Source: Pseudoscleropodium purum (lineage: Eukaryota > Streptophyta > Bryopsida > Hypnales > Brachytheciaceae). Taken from it: 64,000 nucleotides of DNA. A model generated the notes under the pieces. The model searched no databases. It saw only the letters and a list, made by a program, of their open reading frames with translations, and was not told where the DNA came from. Positions 48,377 to 61,589 of this stretch are shown here, in pieces. The stretch lies in NCBI GenBank assembly GCA_963969395.1, contig OZ017801.1, positions 7,690,501-7,754,500 of the forward strand, read 5' to 3'. The position numbers were made by a program, and so were the translations under genes. Every line of letters starts with the position of its first letter. Within the stretch, counting starts at the first letter, position 1.

Positions 48377-50600
48377 AGCTACAAAATTGATCGCAATTCC
48401 CGGAAACGAAATTCGAGAAACGGCAGGCTAGACCCCTAACGACGAAGACAAGTCAAAGCAGACAGCACCGACAGCGATGGGCCGGGGAAAGAGATTAAAG
48501 AAATACTGCGAGAATTATTGGAAGGGTTGTACCTTCGATGCTCATAGCCATGACTTCCTTCTGGGCGCCCAGATTAAGCCTAACAGCTGCTCCGCTTGGA
48601 AATGTTTTACTGAGTCTAGCCCCACCTTGACGTCCCTGGCTGAGGACGGGGATGAAGACGACGAAGACGACGTCAGTGCGCAGGGTATCTGTGAGTGCCG
48701 AGGTTAACGCGTGAGGGTATCGCAGGGTATCAATAAATGTGCAGTGGCTATATCGGGGTATCTTATGTTCTCGAATGTAAGCTCGCCCCGTCGCCCGTAT
48801 ACTGCGTAAATCTCCGTTCTGGAGGGCATCAGCGGGTGTACGTGGGCCCATATACCTCTTTAATATCACATCCCCTGTTCTCTCAACAAATCCAAAGAAA
48901 CGGATGTAAGTTATGTGCACCTATAACCATCACTACCCAAAAATGTGACACCTCTATTGGAACTAAAAAGAAATACTAAAACCTACATGTTGATGATACA
49001 ATATGTATGCAATTAGAATATGACAGCCCAAGAGAATCTAGTGTCAATTTTGTCGTGCCATTTGCTTAATTTTTCTTTCTCGGGCATGATTTGTCAAGGC
49101 TTTTATATTTTGGGTCTTCTAGCTTGATTTTGAAGGGGTTTATTTTGATGGTTTAATGTCTACATTAGAAGATTCTTATATCTATTCAACGACTTTTGGA
49201 TGTGCTTCCAGTGATAGAAATTTCAAAATTCTAAGTTATATACCACTCAAAAGACATTGGTGGGATTGAAGATGCTCTATTGATGATATCACTTAACCAT
49301 GGCGCATGACAATGTTTGTGAAAAATTGGCACTTCGTTCAAAGTCAACTAGTGGAATCAGGGAACTATAAACATTTGAAATTTGAAATCCCCTAATAAAA
49401 ACATCTATAAACTTTCTATTTAGAGTAAAAAAATTAGAGAAAATAGCCAGGCTCGGCACTAGAAAAACCAGTTCAACATGGGGAATGAAAGGAAAAAAGC
49501 TGGCAAAACCTCAAAAAATATCCCGAACACTGGCGCAGCCAGGCAACTCCCCCATGATCACAGCATGCCACAGAATCTAAAATTATATCTTAGCAGGCCG
49601 AATCCTAGAAAATTCAGCTGAACATGGAATCCCAGTGCCTGCACAAGGACAGTTGTAAGTTATCTCTACAAATTGGAGCTAGCACCCATGATCATTCTGC
49701 TTGGTTGCTTGCTGCAGTTGCTTATTCGCGCCGGACCCTGAGTGCTTTGGGAAGAGCGACGGAGGGGAAAAAGCAATGGCGAAAAACACCTGGAAATCAG
49801 CTACACTAGCTGCTCGATCAGAAAATTGTGCCCCTGCAGTCCTGCACTCATGAGGAACGGAAAGCTGGGGCAGGGGACCACCAATCAGCTCTCATTATTT
49901 GACTGACGAGCTTCGAAAGTTCTCCGATAGATCCCGGCCATCGCTCGCTCGATTTCAAAATGAAGGCAGAGTCATTGCATTCCGGAAGGCGAATTGAAGG
50001 TAGGGTCGATCGGTCAGAGCATGCATGTGCGTGGCAGCGACCGCAATCTATATACAGTACGTTAAAGCCTTGATCGATCGAACTCCGTCGAAGTTGCGAA
50101 CCACTTTACAAAATTTCAGTTGCATGTATGGTAGGGGACGGCGCTGGATGCTTCCCTTTGTCTGCTAGCTAGCATATAGACGGACCGGTTCAGTCGTCTT
50201 GAACTTGCGCATGATCGATCGATCGATCGATCTCTAGCTTTGAATCCCTCAAGCCCTGACGGATCGGACGGACGGTCGGTCGGACTGCACGGGGTCTGCG
50301 CAATGGATTCCATAATATCCAAAGCTAGAAGAGTGGAGTGGTGATCATAAGTGAACAGTGCGGGCAGTGGCAAAGTGTGGATACAAATCATATCGATAAC
50401 CTGCACGGAAGATGATAAGCCATGGCTGCACTATTTGACTGTTGGGGTGACAGATGAAAGCTGGAAAAGAGAATCCTGTCAATGGCAACCAGGAAGAGCA
50501 GTTGAAAGTTCAAGGAACAGTCGGAAAGAGACCTGGCTAAGGAATTTGAGGTGTCACAACAGAGTCTTGAAACGGATTTACATCCAAACACATTTGAAAT
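48377..50600. other. Upstream region of the VPS55-like gene; no other gene recognised
   Basis: Higher GC than the flanks. Bases 48377-48500 should hold the 5' UTR and promoter of the VPS55-like gene. Overlapping ORFs at 48477-48707 (+) and 48495-48920 (-) have no recognisable product. A (GATC)5 run lies at 50213-50232, and GGAC/GGTC tetranucleotide runs at about 50258-50285. Confidence 0.4.
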
Positions 50601-53600
50601 CCTAAGCACATGTACATTGAGAACTAATTCAGAACTAGAAAAATTTATCTCTAAAAATTATACAAGAAAATAGATGCTTTTGAATTTGATTTTTAGAAAA
50701 TAGTAAAAAAAAAATTTTAAATTAAAAGAAAAAAGTCCATTTTATTAATCTTTCTTTGATCCCATGTGAACAAAAAATTCATCACAAAAAATCTTCCTCT
50801 CTTCATAGTGCTTGCACAAACAATATCTACTTTCAATCCATGTGCAACCCTTACACTAGGTTCTTTGCCAAAAATCTCATTAGACATCTTTAGAATGTTA
50901 GCCTACCTACAACAAGTCAAAACCTTAGCTTCAAAATTGCAATTTTGGTCCTCAAATAGAATTGAGAACCCCCAAAACAACCAAGGTAGACACCCAATCA
51001 GGGCCACCTCAAAAATAGTAAATTTTTTTTTTTTAAATTAAAAAAATTATTGAATGTCTAAACAACATGCACCTTTCCTCCAAATTTCAGCTAAAATTGA
51101 CTTAACCCTCAAAAGTTATGAGGGAAAAACACCTCCTTGAAGACTAAGGGACACACAAAAAGGACAAGTGTTTCTTGCAATCACCTTGCAATATGATGTA
51201 AACAATGGTATTATAATTGTTACACTGGTAATTGTGTTCTTCAGCATTGGTCCCTTTGGTAGTGAAACATTATAGATATGTATTTTCACTCATGTAAAAC
51301 ATGAAAATTTTATTAGTTGGAATGACATAAACAAATGACATTTATCTTAGAGATTCAAAGATTGAATTCTTAATGTGTCAAAGATTTTTAAAATTTTAAT
51401 ATGAAAACATTTAAAAATTATTCATAATCATTTTTCAATTAAAAAAAACTTACTTTATCCAAATTAGAATACCCTATACTATAAATCAACATCAAACTTA
51501 TCTAAGAATATTATCTTTATTTTTACACAAAATTTGTGAACTACGCTTTTTTTATTGTTCATTTTTTCCTCATGAGTTGTTCTTTCTCAAACTTGAATGC
51601 ATAAAAGAATTTATATTTCAATATTTACTAAATTGATACATAGTGCAAACTCAAAGTTGTCTTATATACCATTACATGTCAATTAAGAAGAAGTTTATCA
51701 CTCTTACATGATTTTTAAACTTCATGTTTTAAAGTCTTTTAAAATATGTAAATGTGCTCAAAAATTTTGAAAGGAAAAAAATATCTAAATGATTATCTTA
51801 TAAATATTACTACATTTGTCTTTTATTATATTTTTATTCTTATAAAAAAAATACCCTTGAATAAAATGTTCTTGACCATTTTTTAATTTAGAGCTTAAAG
51901 TTTGGCCAATTTAGCACTGGAATGTTTACATTAGATGTTTTTTAGCCCTTTTAGAAAGTTGCAAATTCCCTTGTGTTCCCTTAGGCTCTCCAACCCTAGG
52001 AATTGAGCCACAACAACTATCTGATGTGGCAAAGAGAGACTCCCATGTTATTTTGTTTATTATTACTTTTCAAATTTTTTTCATTTCAAATTTTATTTCA
52101 TTTTTAAATCTTAAAAAAAATAAAAATTTATAGTGGTTGTTCTTGAACTATTAGAGGAATAACATTAGGAATGGGCTTAAAACAACCCTTCCAATCCTTC
52201 AAACAACATGTAATTTAACTTTTGTTAAAAGTACTATTCATCCATTTGGAATTTTGATTCATTGTAGGGAAGTTGGACCCTCTAAATTAAATCACCTTAT
52301 CATATAAGAATTTCACAATTTATAGACTACTTTTTAGATTTTTGTTTTAATCAACCATTTAAATTTAAAATTATGTTGATGAAACTTTAATTTTTGGGAA
52401 TCTTCAAAAAATTTATCTATAAATTTATTTCAAGAGTATTCAAGAGTGAGGATGTTCTTATTCTTACAAACACCAAGCTTACTCTCATTTCAATGACTCC
52501 CCTACATTGTAAGCTCCATCATGAATTGAAAAACGCTTGGAATGTTGTAAAATTTTACATGTACATTCTCAACTCTCTTATCTTTGATTGAGCACAAAAA
52601 GGATGTCACTTCAAAATATCCTCACAAAGATATGCTTCTTCAAAGTGCGCTACCTTATATTTTCGGACACTAACCCAAATAAAACCTCAAATTTTATATC
52701 TCCTAAACCATGTGGCCAAGTAATCTGCATTTCTTGAGGTGCTCACTCTCAGTGCAAAATTCTATACCCTATGGTTGTATCATCTATCCAATTAAGAAAA
52801 AATGAGCAAAACAAATTGCTCAAATTCTTGGCAGTTTGGGCCTATTTTGAAAGTACACCCCCTTGGGTCCATTAGGGGTCAAAGGCCACATGAACAGGCT
52901 CCACAAGTACCGTTGCAGTGCCCAGTTACTGGCAGCCCAGAACTGAGGATGCTCTTAAGTACAGATTGAAGTTTAAACTGAAACCTCCCAGGATGACAGA
53001 CCATACTCAAAAAACACCTCAATATTCAAAAGTAGCATTCTGTTTCGATAATCTGATGCAAGGTAAGGTGGAAATTTACAGTTTTTTTTTCAAGCTGAAT
53101 TATATTTGAAAATGGGAGAACCGCATTCATTCCCTCAGAAAGAGAGGCATGACAGACTGTGTGGTGGTAGGCTAGGCTTAACAGCCAGTGTTGCAGACAA
53201 AACAAGAGGTCCATATTCTTCTTTGCCCTGCTCAATTATTGTTATATTATGCATACCTAGGTGCCCAACTCTCAACTTATTATAGTTCCTTGACCCTTCA
53301 GTTTGCCATCTCTCCCTCCATCTGGAATTCTGGAGTCTGGACAACAACAATGCTTTTGTTGAAACTGCAGAGAGATGATTGGACATGGTATGTCAACAGC
53401 CCACCCTCAAAATCATGAAAACAGTCTGACTTCTCAAGCTGGACCACCTGCTAAGATATTGAACTTCTTAACTTATGCTGAAAAATTCGGGGACATATTT
53501 TTGTATGAGAATAAAGAAAAACATAAATTAAATTGGTAGCTAGAATATGGGTTGATTTCGTCCTACAGCAATGCGGCCACCCATGGCAATACCATACCTT

Positions 53601-56260
53601 ATTCTAATAATACCATATCATTGTGTATCAGAGGGCTCTGGCAGCTACAGTAATACATAACAGCAATCCAGATAGGGATTTTTTTTTTTAAAATTTATCA
53701 ACTATTTTCCTTTAACCCTTAAACATCGAAGGGGTGACCCTCGTAATCATCCTTCTCTTTTGAGTGCATACACATAGTGACACTGTGCACCCAAAAAAAA
53801 TAAAAATTAATAAAAGTACTCCCCCCGCCTTCTCCGGGTTCAAAAATTAATTAATTAGAACTATAAATTCGCCCCAACCCTTCCCCCACAATCAGTTTCG
53901 AAAATCAGGTTGCAAAAACAGTTTCGAGAACCACTCTCAGTATCCCCTGTCTCCCCTCCCCCTCTTTGTAATTCCTTAAGTTAGGTTTCTCACCAAAGAA
54001 TATGGGATATATGTTTTCTCACCAAGTACATATCTCAGTATGTATCTATATTCCAATACGTATTTCAGTATCCGTATTGTATACATTTTTGCATCCGTAT
54101 GAGAATACCATATTCATATCTCTCATTTTTTGGAGATCAACGGTTGGGGGGGAATCATAATTTTCAACCACAATCAACGGTTGATATTGACGGCCATTCG
54201 TGGTTCCTTTTAAAATCAAATCAACAGTTCTAGAGGTGGGTTTTAATTTTTCCAAGAATCATCAATAGCCTAGGGGTTTGGGGGAGCAGGGGATATTTGC
54301 CACAAGGCTAGGACGCCTCTTTTGAGGGGATAGTGAATCACTAGCCTCCAAAATTGCAAAAGTAGCCATTGCAAGTCAAACTACTGTAGAAGATCTTCCC
54401 TTTCCAAAACAAATTTTGAAGATGAATAGTTGAACTTCTGTCCTACAAAGTTTGATTCCATGTCATCTATCGGATACAAAGTGGCCACCTTGGCATTCAA
54501 GGATTAATCCCTACATTGAATTATTTGATTTTTCAAGTATTTAGTTGAGTCTAGGTTATTTTCCCTATATTTTACTTGACATTGAAAATTTATAGATTTT
54601 TCCATTGAATTTTTTTTCAATGGTTTCATATTGCTTCGAGTGTTGTCCCCAATTCCATTGCCTAATTGGCAATTATCCCCTATGGTATTGAAGTGAGACT
54701 AGAAGTTGAGATCAAACTAGAATCTAAAGGTGCACAACTATCTCTTGTGATGATGCATCCTCCCTATGATGTTACAATAAATGCACGCACACAAACTCCC
54801 CCTCTTTGTTAAAAATAAGACCTGTTGATCTCATAAAGAAGAATCCCCACCCCTCCAATACTGATGATCTTGAAAAATAAACCATATGAATACGGATGTT
54901 CTAGGAAATATATCCATATATAAAATATAGATATGAATATATAATATGATTAGATATATGATATATGTATCCATATGGAAATCACACTAAAATATTCTAT
55001 ACTAACTAGTGGCCAAACTACTCCTGAAAAATAAAAATATTTATGTACATGTAAAGGGGGATTGATCAATAAGTTATATGAATTAACTAATTCACTTTTG
55101 GGTGGGGTGGGTGGGTGAGTTCTTATACAATAAACTATCCACCTCCAAAAAATAAACAATAATCTAAACCTAATTAAATTGTTTCATGTTAGTAACTATC
55201 TACACAAAAGACAAGGCATCATGGCTCCACATCAATAGAATGGGTCAAAGAAGATGTGTTTATTGATTCAATTCATTATAAAATACCAATGCAAGATTGC
55301 CCAAGATATCTTAATGCTAGAAGATCGCCGCTTTGGTAATAGAAACTTAATAAAGAAGTTATTCAATTTTTGAACTAATAGGTGCATTTTATGTTTTTGC
55401 AATAATAGAGAAAGTCATCTATCGGACATTTATTGTCCTCAATGTCCCTCTAGGATTAATGTTGGATTGTCCTAGAATAAGAGATTTTGAATAATCTCAG
55501 ATAGACATTTTATAATAATATGCTCTCTTAGATTTTGACAGAATTGGATTATAGCTGGCTTTATAGAAACCTACCTTAAAATTGAAACTATGTAAGTGAT
55601 ATACCTCTAAATTTGCATTCTATAGTAGGTTAATATTGTGATATACATGCAAGTAAAATTACTATAATTTAGTCCTTGAATGATTAAGGCCGTCTTAGAG
55701 CCCCTCAAAACATAGTGTAAACAAATCAAAATGTCAAAGCTTGATAAGTTTCAACAACATTTTTCAAATTATAGCTATAGGATCTTCAATTAGATTTTAT
55801 TACAAATCCCCAAAAATTAACTTGGATGAAAAAATAAACATGAATTGACTTAAAGGCACTTGAATGAATGAAATGATCCTTTTGAAGCTAGATTATCTAG
55901 TGATAAAGCTTAACTCCTGTATGCCCAAGGCATTTTTAAAAATTCCTCTAAACTAAATCAAAAGTCTAAGTTTTGATAAGTTTCTCATTTTCCTTTGAAT
56001 TGCAACCATATAAATTCAAGCTAGATATGTCACGGATCACATAGGAAAAGAAAACACAACAATATCACTTGTGTATTGAAAGTCCACAATGTTTAATCAT
56101 GAAGGTGTTAAATCTATGACAATGATTTGAAGTTTTAGCAATCCTCTTTTTACATGTTAAATAAAAAATCAAGGTTATGAAAAAAAAAAAAAAGATTTAA
56201 GAACATAACAATATAACCATAATCAATTTATAGCTTCTCAAAATCTATTTTACAATTTTC
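50601..56260. other. AT-rich intergenic DNA, no gene recognised
   Basis: No ORF above 91 codons and no recognisable domain. Possible diverged ends of the TTAA family occur near 52868 (ccattaggggtcaaagg) and 53714 (ttaacccttaaacatcg), but pairing is not convincing. Confidence 0.4.
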
Positions 56261-57676
56261 TTAACCCCTAAAGGACCATGACTATGTTTTGGTTCAAAGT
56301 CACTAAAATTGCCATTTCTAGAAGATTGACCAAAAAGGTAAAAAAATTAGTTTTTTTTAGTAATTCAATCATGAGATCTTGTCTTGGACTTAGAGAGGTG
56401 TGTGTGGAAAAAAATCAAATTGTTTGAAATAAAAAGGAGTGAGATATTGGCATTTGAATAGAAAGGAAAACTTTTCTTTTTTTCATGTCTAAAACTTATT
56501 TTTGCTTTGACAACTTGTACTATAAAAAAACTTGCTCTACACAAAATTGAGCTTTAATTTTTTCATATAGGAGATCATGTTAGGTATGTGTGGAATAATT
56601 TCAAAGGAATTGGATAAGTAAAACACATTGAAAAAATTCTTGCAATGTGAGAAGGTCTTGAAATTTGCATACATACTAGGTGAAATTGCAAGCATTATGT
56701 ACATTTAAAAATTTTGAATTACAAAAATCCAAACAGTGAAAATCTAAACATGTCGTTGTCATAGAATATAAAAGAATTTTAAAATTAATTTAGGGACTTC
56801 AAGAAAATAATCAATGCCCAAGTTTTTTCAAGACTTGGGTTGTTTGGAATAAAAGGTTGGAATTGGGCCCCTTCCATACCCCCCTCTCCATGAGTGTCCC
56901 TCGCGTTCCCTTTTCAAGTTCCCTTAAGAGTCCCTTTGATTTCTTGTCCTATTCCCAACGTACTCTTATTTTCAAGCATGGTTGTCATAACGGGTAAGTT
57001 AGGGTCATCGGACGGGACGGACGGACGGACGGACGGTCCGGACGGCTTTAATTTTGTAACTTGTGCAATTTTGCGGAATGACACGTCACCTCGTCCGCGC
57101 CTAGCATGTTCCTTAATCCACATGGCATCCACATGGCCTATTTTTCCATTATTAGAAAGTCAACTATGTGTTGATTGTATCGGACGGGCGAGACTTCTAA
57201 CGGATGGGCGAACCGGACGTCCGTCCACTATGACAACCATGTTTTCAAGTTCCCTCAGAGTCCCTTTGATTTCCGGTCGTATTTCCAACATTCCCTTATT
57301 CTCAATCACCCAACATTGTACTCCGGTCTCCAGCTGTTGCCCAGGTTCACACCTAGGGCCAAGATCTTCAAGCTCCCTTTCTTGCCCAACCTCCTCTTCC
57401 AACTCTTGCCCCGCTTACTGCCTTGTAATGAGTCAATTCAATCCCATTGGGCAAAGCCCTTGCCCGACTTGTCCTTCTTTCCATAGTTTTGACAAAAATG
57501 TGCATAACTTCTTGCTCAAATGTCCAAATCTAAAAAAAAGTTATTACCTTATATACCTCTCTCAATTCTTCAACTTCAATAAAAGTTTCAAAAAATCTTA
57601 TAAAGTTGTATGTCTATAGGTACATGCCCGAAATCCTATTTGTCCCCAAAAGGGACAATGGTCTTGTAGGAGTTAA
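56261..57676. mobile_element. TTAA-family element with nested hAT-type MITE
   Basis: It starts TTAACCCCTAAAGGACCATG and ends ATGGTCTTGTAGGAGTTAA, matching the family consensus at both ends. The 265-bp hAT-type element at 56977-57241 lies inside with its own target duplication, so it inserted later. Without it the element is about 1.14 kb. No transposase-like ORF is seen. Confidence 0.7.
56977..57241. mobile_element. 265-bp hAT-type non-autonomous element
   Basis: The termini CATGGTTGTCATA and TATGACAACCATG are inverted. The 8-bp flanks are identical (ttttcaag at 56969-56976 and 57242-57249). The interior has a GGAC tetranucleotide run near the left end and ggacgtccgtcc near the right, so the subterminal regions are also partly complementary. 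It shares its outer 11 bases with the element at 4609-4761. Its GC content is well above its surroundings. Confidence 0.85.
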
Positions 57677-58579
57677 GCAACATTCCAATCTAATTTTTTC
57701 CCAAAGGTCAAGTATATATGAGGCTCATTTCCAAGAGTCTCTAATATTAAACTGAAGGCAAGATTTGTACCGAAGAAAAATCATTAACATTTTCTTTTTC
57801 AAAATCCAATTTTTATTGCTAAAAGAGGTCATCTAACTAAAAATACATTAAATAGAGTAATTTGGTAAGATTTTATTTAACTTCAAAGATTAGTTGAACC
57901 AAAATATGATGCTTCAAGCATTTAGGAATTAAATCCTTTTTTGAGTAGAGTTTAAACTTTTGAGTTGTTGAAAAGGGCTTCTCACTTTGAGGGGCATGAT
58001 GCATGTCACACTCCTTGCTAGTTCTAGCACATAAAATTGTTGAGGGTATAAGTGTTGAAGAAGCAATTTTAGAACATCTACCAAAAAAACCTTTGATCCT
58101 TCATAGCTTTTGCATATTGCATTCAAATGTTGAATACTTTGGTCCATTTGGAACCCCCTTTCAATTCCAACAAGAAAATTTGAAAAATTTGACATATAGC
58201 TAAAATTGTCGGTTTGGGAGTACCCACCTTACATAGAATTCAAGCTCCTTGCCATGACACTAGTAATTGTGTAGAAATGTGGTAAAAAAAAATGGTGACA
58301 ATAAACTGAATGAGTGAAAAGAAGTACAAAATTGAAAACTTGAATATTATTGCCCGTGTTGCACAGCAAAGTAACATAGACAGGAGTATGTATTTAATTA
58401 CATTCATCTGTCATTTTCACTAAGTATAGCTATTAATAAATGAAGGAACTTTTTTTTTAAATCTTGCAAAAGATGCCTGATGTGAATTGAGTACGTGAAA
58501 AGTATCTTGAGGACAAAATGCTTTATCTACACATTTAAAAAAAACTAGTAATGTTACGGGTCAAAAGTTGCTAGTGTGT
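57677..58579. other. AT-rich intergenic sequence, no gene recognised
   Basis: Overlapping ORFs on both strands at 57929-58203 have no recognisable product. Nothing else seen. Confidence 0.35.
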
Positions 58580-58686
58580 TTAACCCTTAAAGGACGTGGT
58601 CCACCATAACCAAGGCAGTCTCTAAATTGCTCCAGTCATTACAACAATAGATACATTCTTTATTTTTACAATCCATTCATTTATTA

Positions 58687-59452
58687 GGTTGTTTGTTTTG
58701 TTTGTTTTGTTTATTTGTTACATTGAGATCTTTGCGACCATGCGTCCTCCTAGTTGTGTTCTTGGTACTATCAAAGTCCTTGGCAAGGAGGGGTGCACAT
58801 GCTTTCTTTCATGGTGTTCCAACATACAATGTGAAAATTATTGAATTTTGGAGTTTTTATTATGAAGCATGAAATTGAATTAAATTATTTTTTATTTTGA
58901 AAAATTCATAATTGTGGCATCACATGTCCAAACACCATGAAATAAAGCCCTAGCATTCCTTCATAGATAAGGCTTCCTTTTTGTGCCACTTTTGTAGCAT
59001 TTGGACATACAATGTGAAAGTTATTGAATTTCAAAGTTTTTTATGAATCATAAAATTGAATTAAATTCCCTTTTATTTAAGAAAATTCATAACTTTTGCA
59101 TCACAAGTCCAAATGCCACAAAACAAAGTTCTTGTTCTCCTTTGTGCGCAAGCCTTTTTATGTGTGCCCATTTTGTGGTGTTTAGACCTACTCTGTGAAA
59201 GTTATGAATTTTTTAAATTAAAAAATTGGATTAAATTATCTTTTATTTTGAAAAACCATAATTTTCACATTGCATGTTCAAGCGCCACCAAATAGAGCCC
59301 TCACACCCCTTTGAACAAAAAAACTTTCTATTTGTATGAAGAATGCAACCTCTTACACTACAATTTGAAAATTATTGAATTTCAAGTTTTTGTAAACTTT
59401 TAAAAAACAAACACTTATACTTTGATTGTTGCAACGGCACAAGGTACACTAG
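58687..59452 (+). repeat. Interspersed repeat (GAGATCTC family), copy 3, with ~180-bp internal tandem units
   Basis: It begins with the GTTTGTTTTG-rich leader and gttacattgagatc. Four internal units share a tgtgaaagttattgaattt-like core at about 58821, 59004, 59183 and 59355, a period near 175-182 bp. It ends aaggtacactag followed by T. Confidence 0.65.
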
Positions 59453-59468
59453 TCCATATCTTCAATTG

Positions 59469-59694
59469 GGTTGTTTGTTTGTTATGGTGAGATCTCAAGG
59501 ACCAACTATCTTCTAATTGTGTTCTTGGTACCATTGGAAAGCTCTCTATAGGGAGGGGTGCCCAAACTTTATTTTGTGATGTTGAGACCTATGATATTAA
59601 AACTATAGATCTTTTTAGTTATTTTGAATTAAAAAAATTTAGAAAATTACTTTTACTCTCATTTTGACTATTGTAGCAGCACATGCTACACTAG
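59469..59694 (+). repeat. Interspersed repeat (GAGATCTC family), copy 4
   Basis: Short copy with gttatggtgagatctc at the left. The right end is gtagcagcacatgctac followed by actag and T: a 6-bp stem hairpin just before CTAG, the classical layout of a Helitron 3' end. Confidence 0.6.
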
Positions 59695-60239
59695 TGAACA
59701 ATGAAGTCATCTATTGACCACTTTTTAGCCTAAGCATCCTACAAGGGTTAAAGATTTTTACTTTGGCTTCTAACTTAGGAGAGGAGAAATATGAGAATGG
59801 ATAATAAAATGACATGTACATTTTTTAGAAACAGTATTAGGAAGACAATCTCATTTTGTTGACCAAAAGAGATTGCAACCTACAATTATTAAATTACCCC
59901 TCAAAACCTACAAAATGGTCGACAAGAGAAAACTAATTAGCATTGTCTAATCATTTATAATATTGTAGTAACCATGACCAGATTTGAAAATTTTGTGTAT
60001 TTTTTGATTGAATTCAAATATTCTGTAGAAACCCATTATAAGTAAAATGTGTAGGTTATTAGGTAGATCTGAAGGAAAATAATTATGAGCAAACATATGG
60101 AATTTTTCTTACAAGTATTGAATGGAAAAAGAAGGCTCTTGTTGAATATTATTATTCAAGAAATTTAAATATTCACTAAGTATGTGCCAATCTTGCTCTT
60201 TTCCTATACTTGTGACATTGGTTCAATAAAATAGTATGC

Positions 60240-61165
60240 TTAACTCCTAAAAAGTCATGAGTATGTTTTTGAAAACACTCAAAAATTTCCATTTTTAACA
60301 CATGTACCAAATTTTGGAATTTTTTTTTGATACATGTAATTGTAAAATCTTATAGTATGCTTACTTGAGAATGTGTGGTAAAAATTTCTAAAATTTCCAT
60401 GGCATAGATTGCAAGATATAAGCATTCAAATTCACTAAAATCATTTTTTTGGCCTGGCAAAAATAGGGTAGTTGCACTTCACAAGCTCATTTTTCTACGA
60501 ATAAATGTCCAAAATGATGGTGCTTCTTTGGATTCATTTTTATAGACAAGTTGGCTACATATTTGAAAAACTTCACATCATTTGAAATTGCACAATATAT
60601 AGGAAAAAAATAATAAGTAGAAAGAAGTAGAGAATGATTTAAAAAACAAAATTGTTAAGAATTTAGTTAAAGTATTGAAAAATGTCAATTCTAATGATTG
60701 CAATGTTATAATAAACAATTTACACCTTATGATTTTATTTTTTTCAAAAAATATGGAAAATTGAGTTAAATAAAAGACTTCAAAGTTTATTTTAGAATAA
60801 CAAATCTATAATTGCCCACAAACAAAAACTCCTCATAACTTTCATATCATTGATCAAAATTGAATGATTCAAAGATTTCTATGTATATATAAATTTAAAA
60901 AACCAATTTCAAATTTTTGTTTTTGAAAGAAGTGATTTTTCTGATTAGCCTAAACTGCCCATTTACAAAAAAAAGTAATATACTGGGCCATAACTTTTGA
61001 CTCATATTTCCAAATGTTTTGAAATTTAGTGCATATAAAATATATTTCTTGGCTACATCTTCTATTAAAATTTCAACCTAAAATATGCAAATTTGCCTCA
61101 TTCATACCCACATGCCTAAAATTGCTATGTTGCCAATTACTGCATGTTGGTCTTTTAGTGGTTAA
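60240..61165. mobile_element. TTAA-family element, ~926 bp
   Basis: It starts TTAACTCCTAAAAAGTCATG and ends CATGTTGGTCTTTTAGTGGTTAA (last 17 bases fit the consensus). The first several hundred bases align with 23024 onward. The longest ORF inside is 63 codons, so it has no transposase. Confidence 0.75.
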
Positions 61166-61589
61166 AATAATTCTATATAAAAGCTATACATTTCTTATAA
61201 CTATTGTGGCTTATACTTGAATTTATATCATATTTAAAATCTTTTGGTAGCCATTAGAGTAGAAACCTAGAGCGGTGTATCATTTCAATGCCAAAATGAT
61301 TGTGTTTATCCTCTTAAGTGTTGCAATTTGTAAAAAAAGTATAAAAAAATAATTGGTAGTGCTCTTATTGAAAATTGTAGTGACAAATGGTGAATATGAA
61401 TTGTATAAAAACTTATTTAGCATATTTTCATTGTTTAACAATTTTTCTTGAGAAGATAGAAATTTTTGAAAGTCTACTTGAAAACAAAAAAATTGAAACT
61501 TAGCATTTTTTCAATCAAAAGGTCAATAAAGGATAAATGGTGAATTGTATGAGAATTATATTTGCTTAGAATAGCAAGTCAAAGATCAT

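Larger units (their letters stand above)
58580..59751. mobile_element. TTAA-family element filled by GAGATCTC-family repeats
   Basis: It starts TTAACCCTTAAAGGACG and ends GCATCCTACAAGGGTTAA. Most of the interior is made of two copies of the GAGATCTC-family repeat (58687-59452 and 59469-59694), which appear to have inserted into it. Confidence 0.6.

Noticed and set aside
48495..48920. 141-codon minus-strand ORF and the overlapping 76-codon plus-strand ORF
   Set aside because: They overlap each other in the VPS55 upstream region and show no domain, hydrophobic pattern or exon structure.
56894..57619. 241-codon plus-strand ORF
   Set aside because: It runs across both borders of the nested hAT-type element and into the surrounding TTAA element, so it is a chance open frame in transposon DNA.
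57929..58203. Overlapping 88-codon (-) and 66-codon (+) ORFs
   Set aside because: Both are short, mutually overlapping and without recognisable features in AT-rich repeat DNA.
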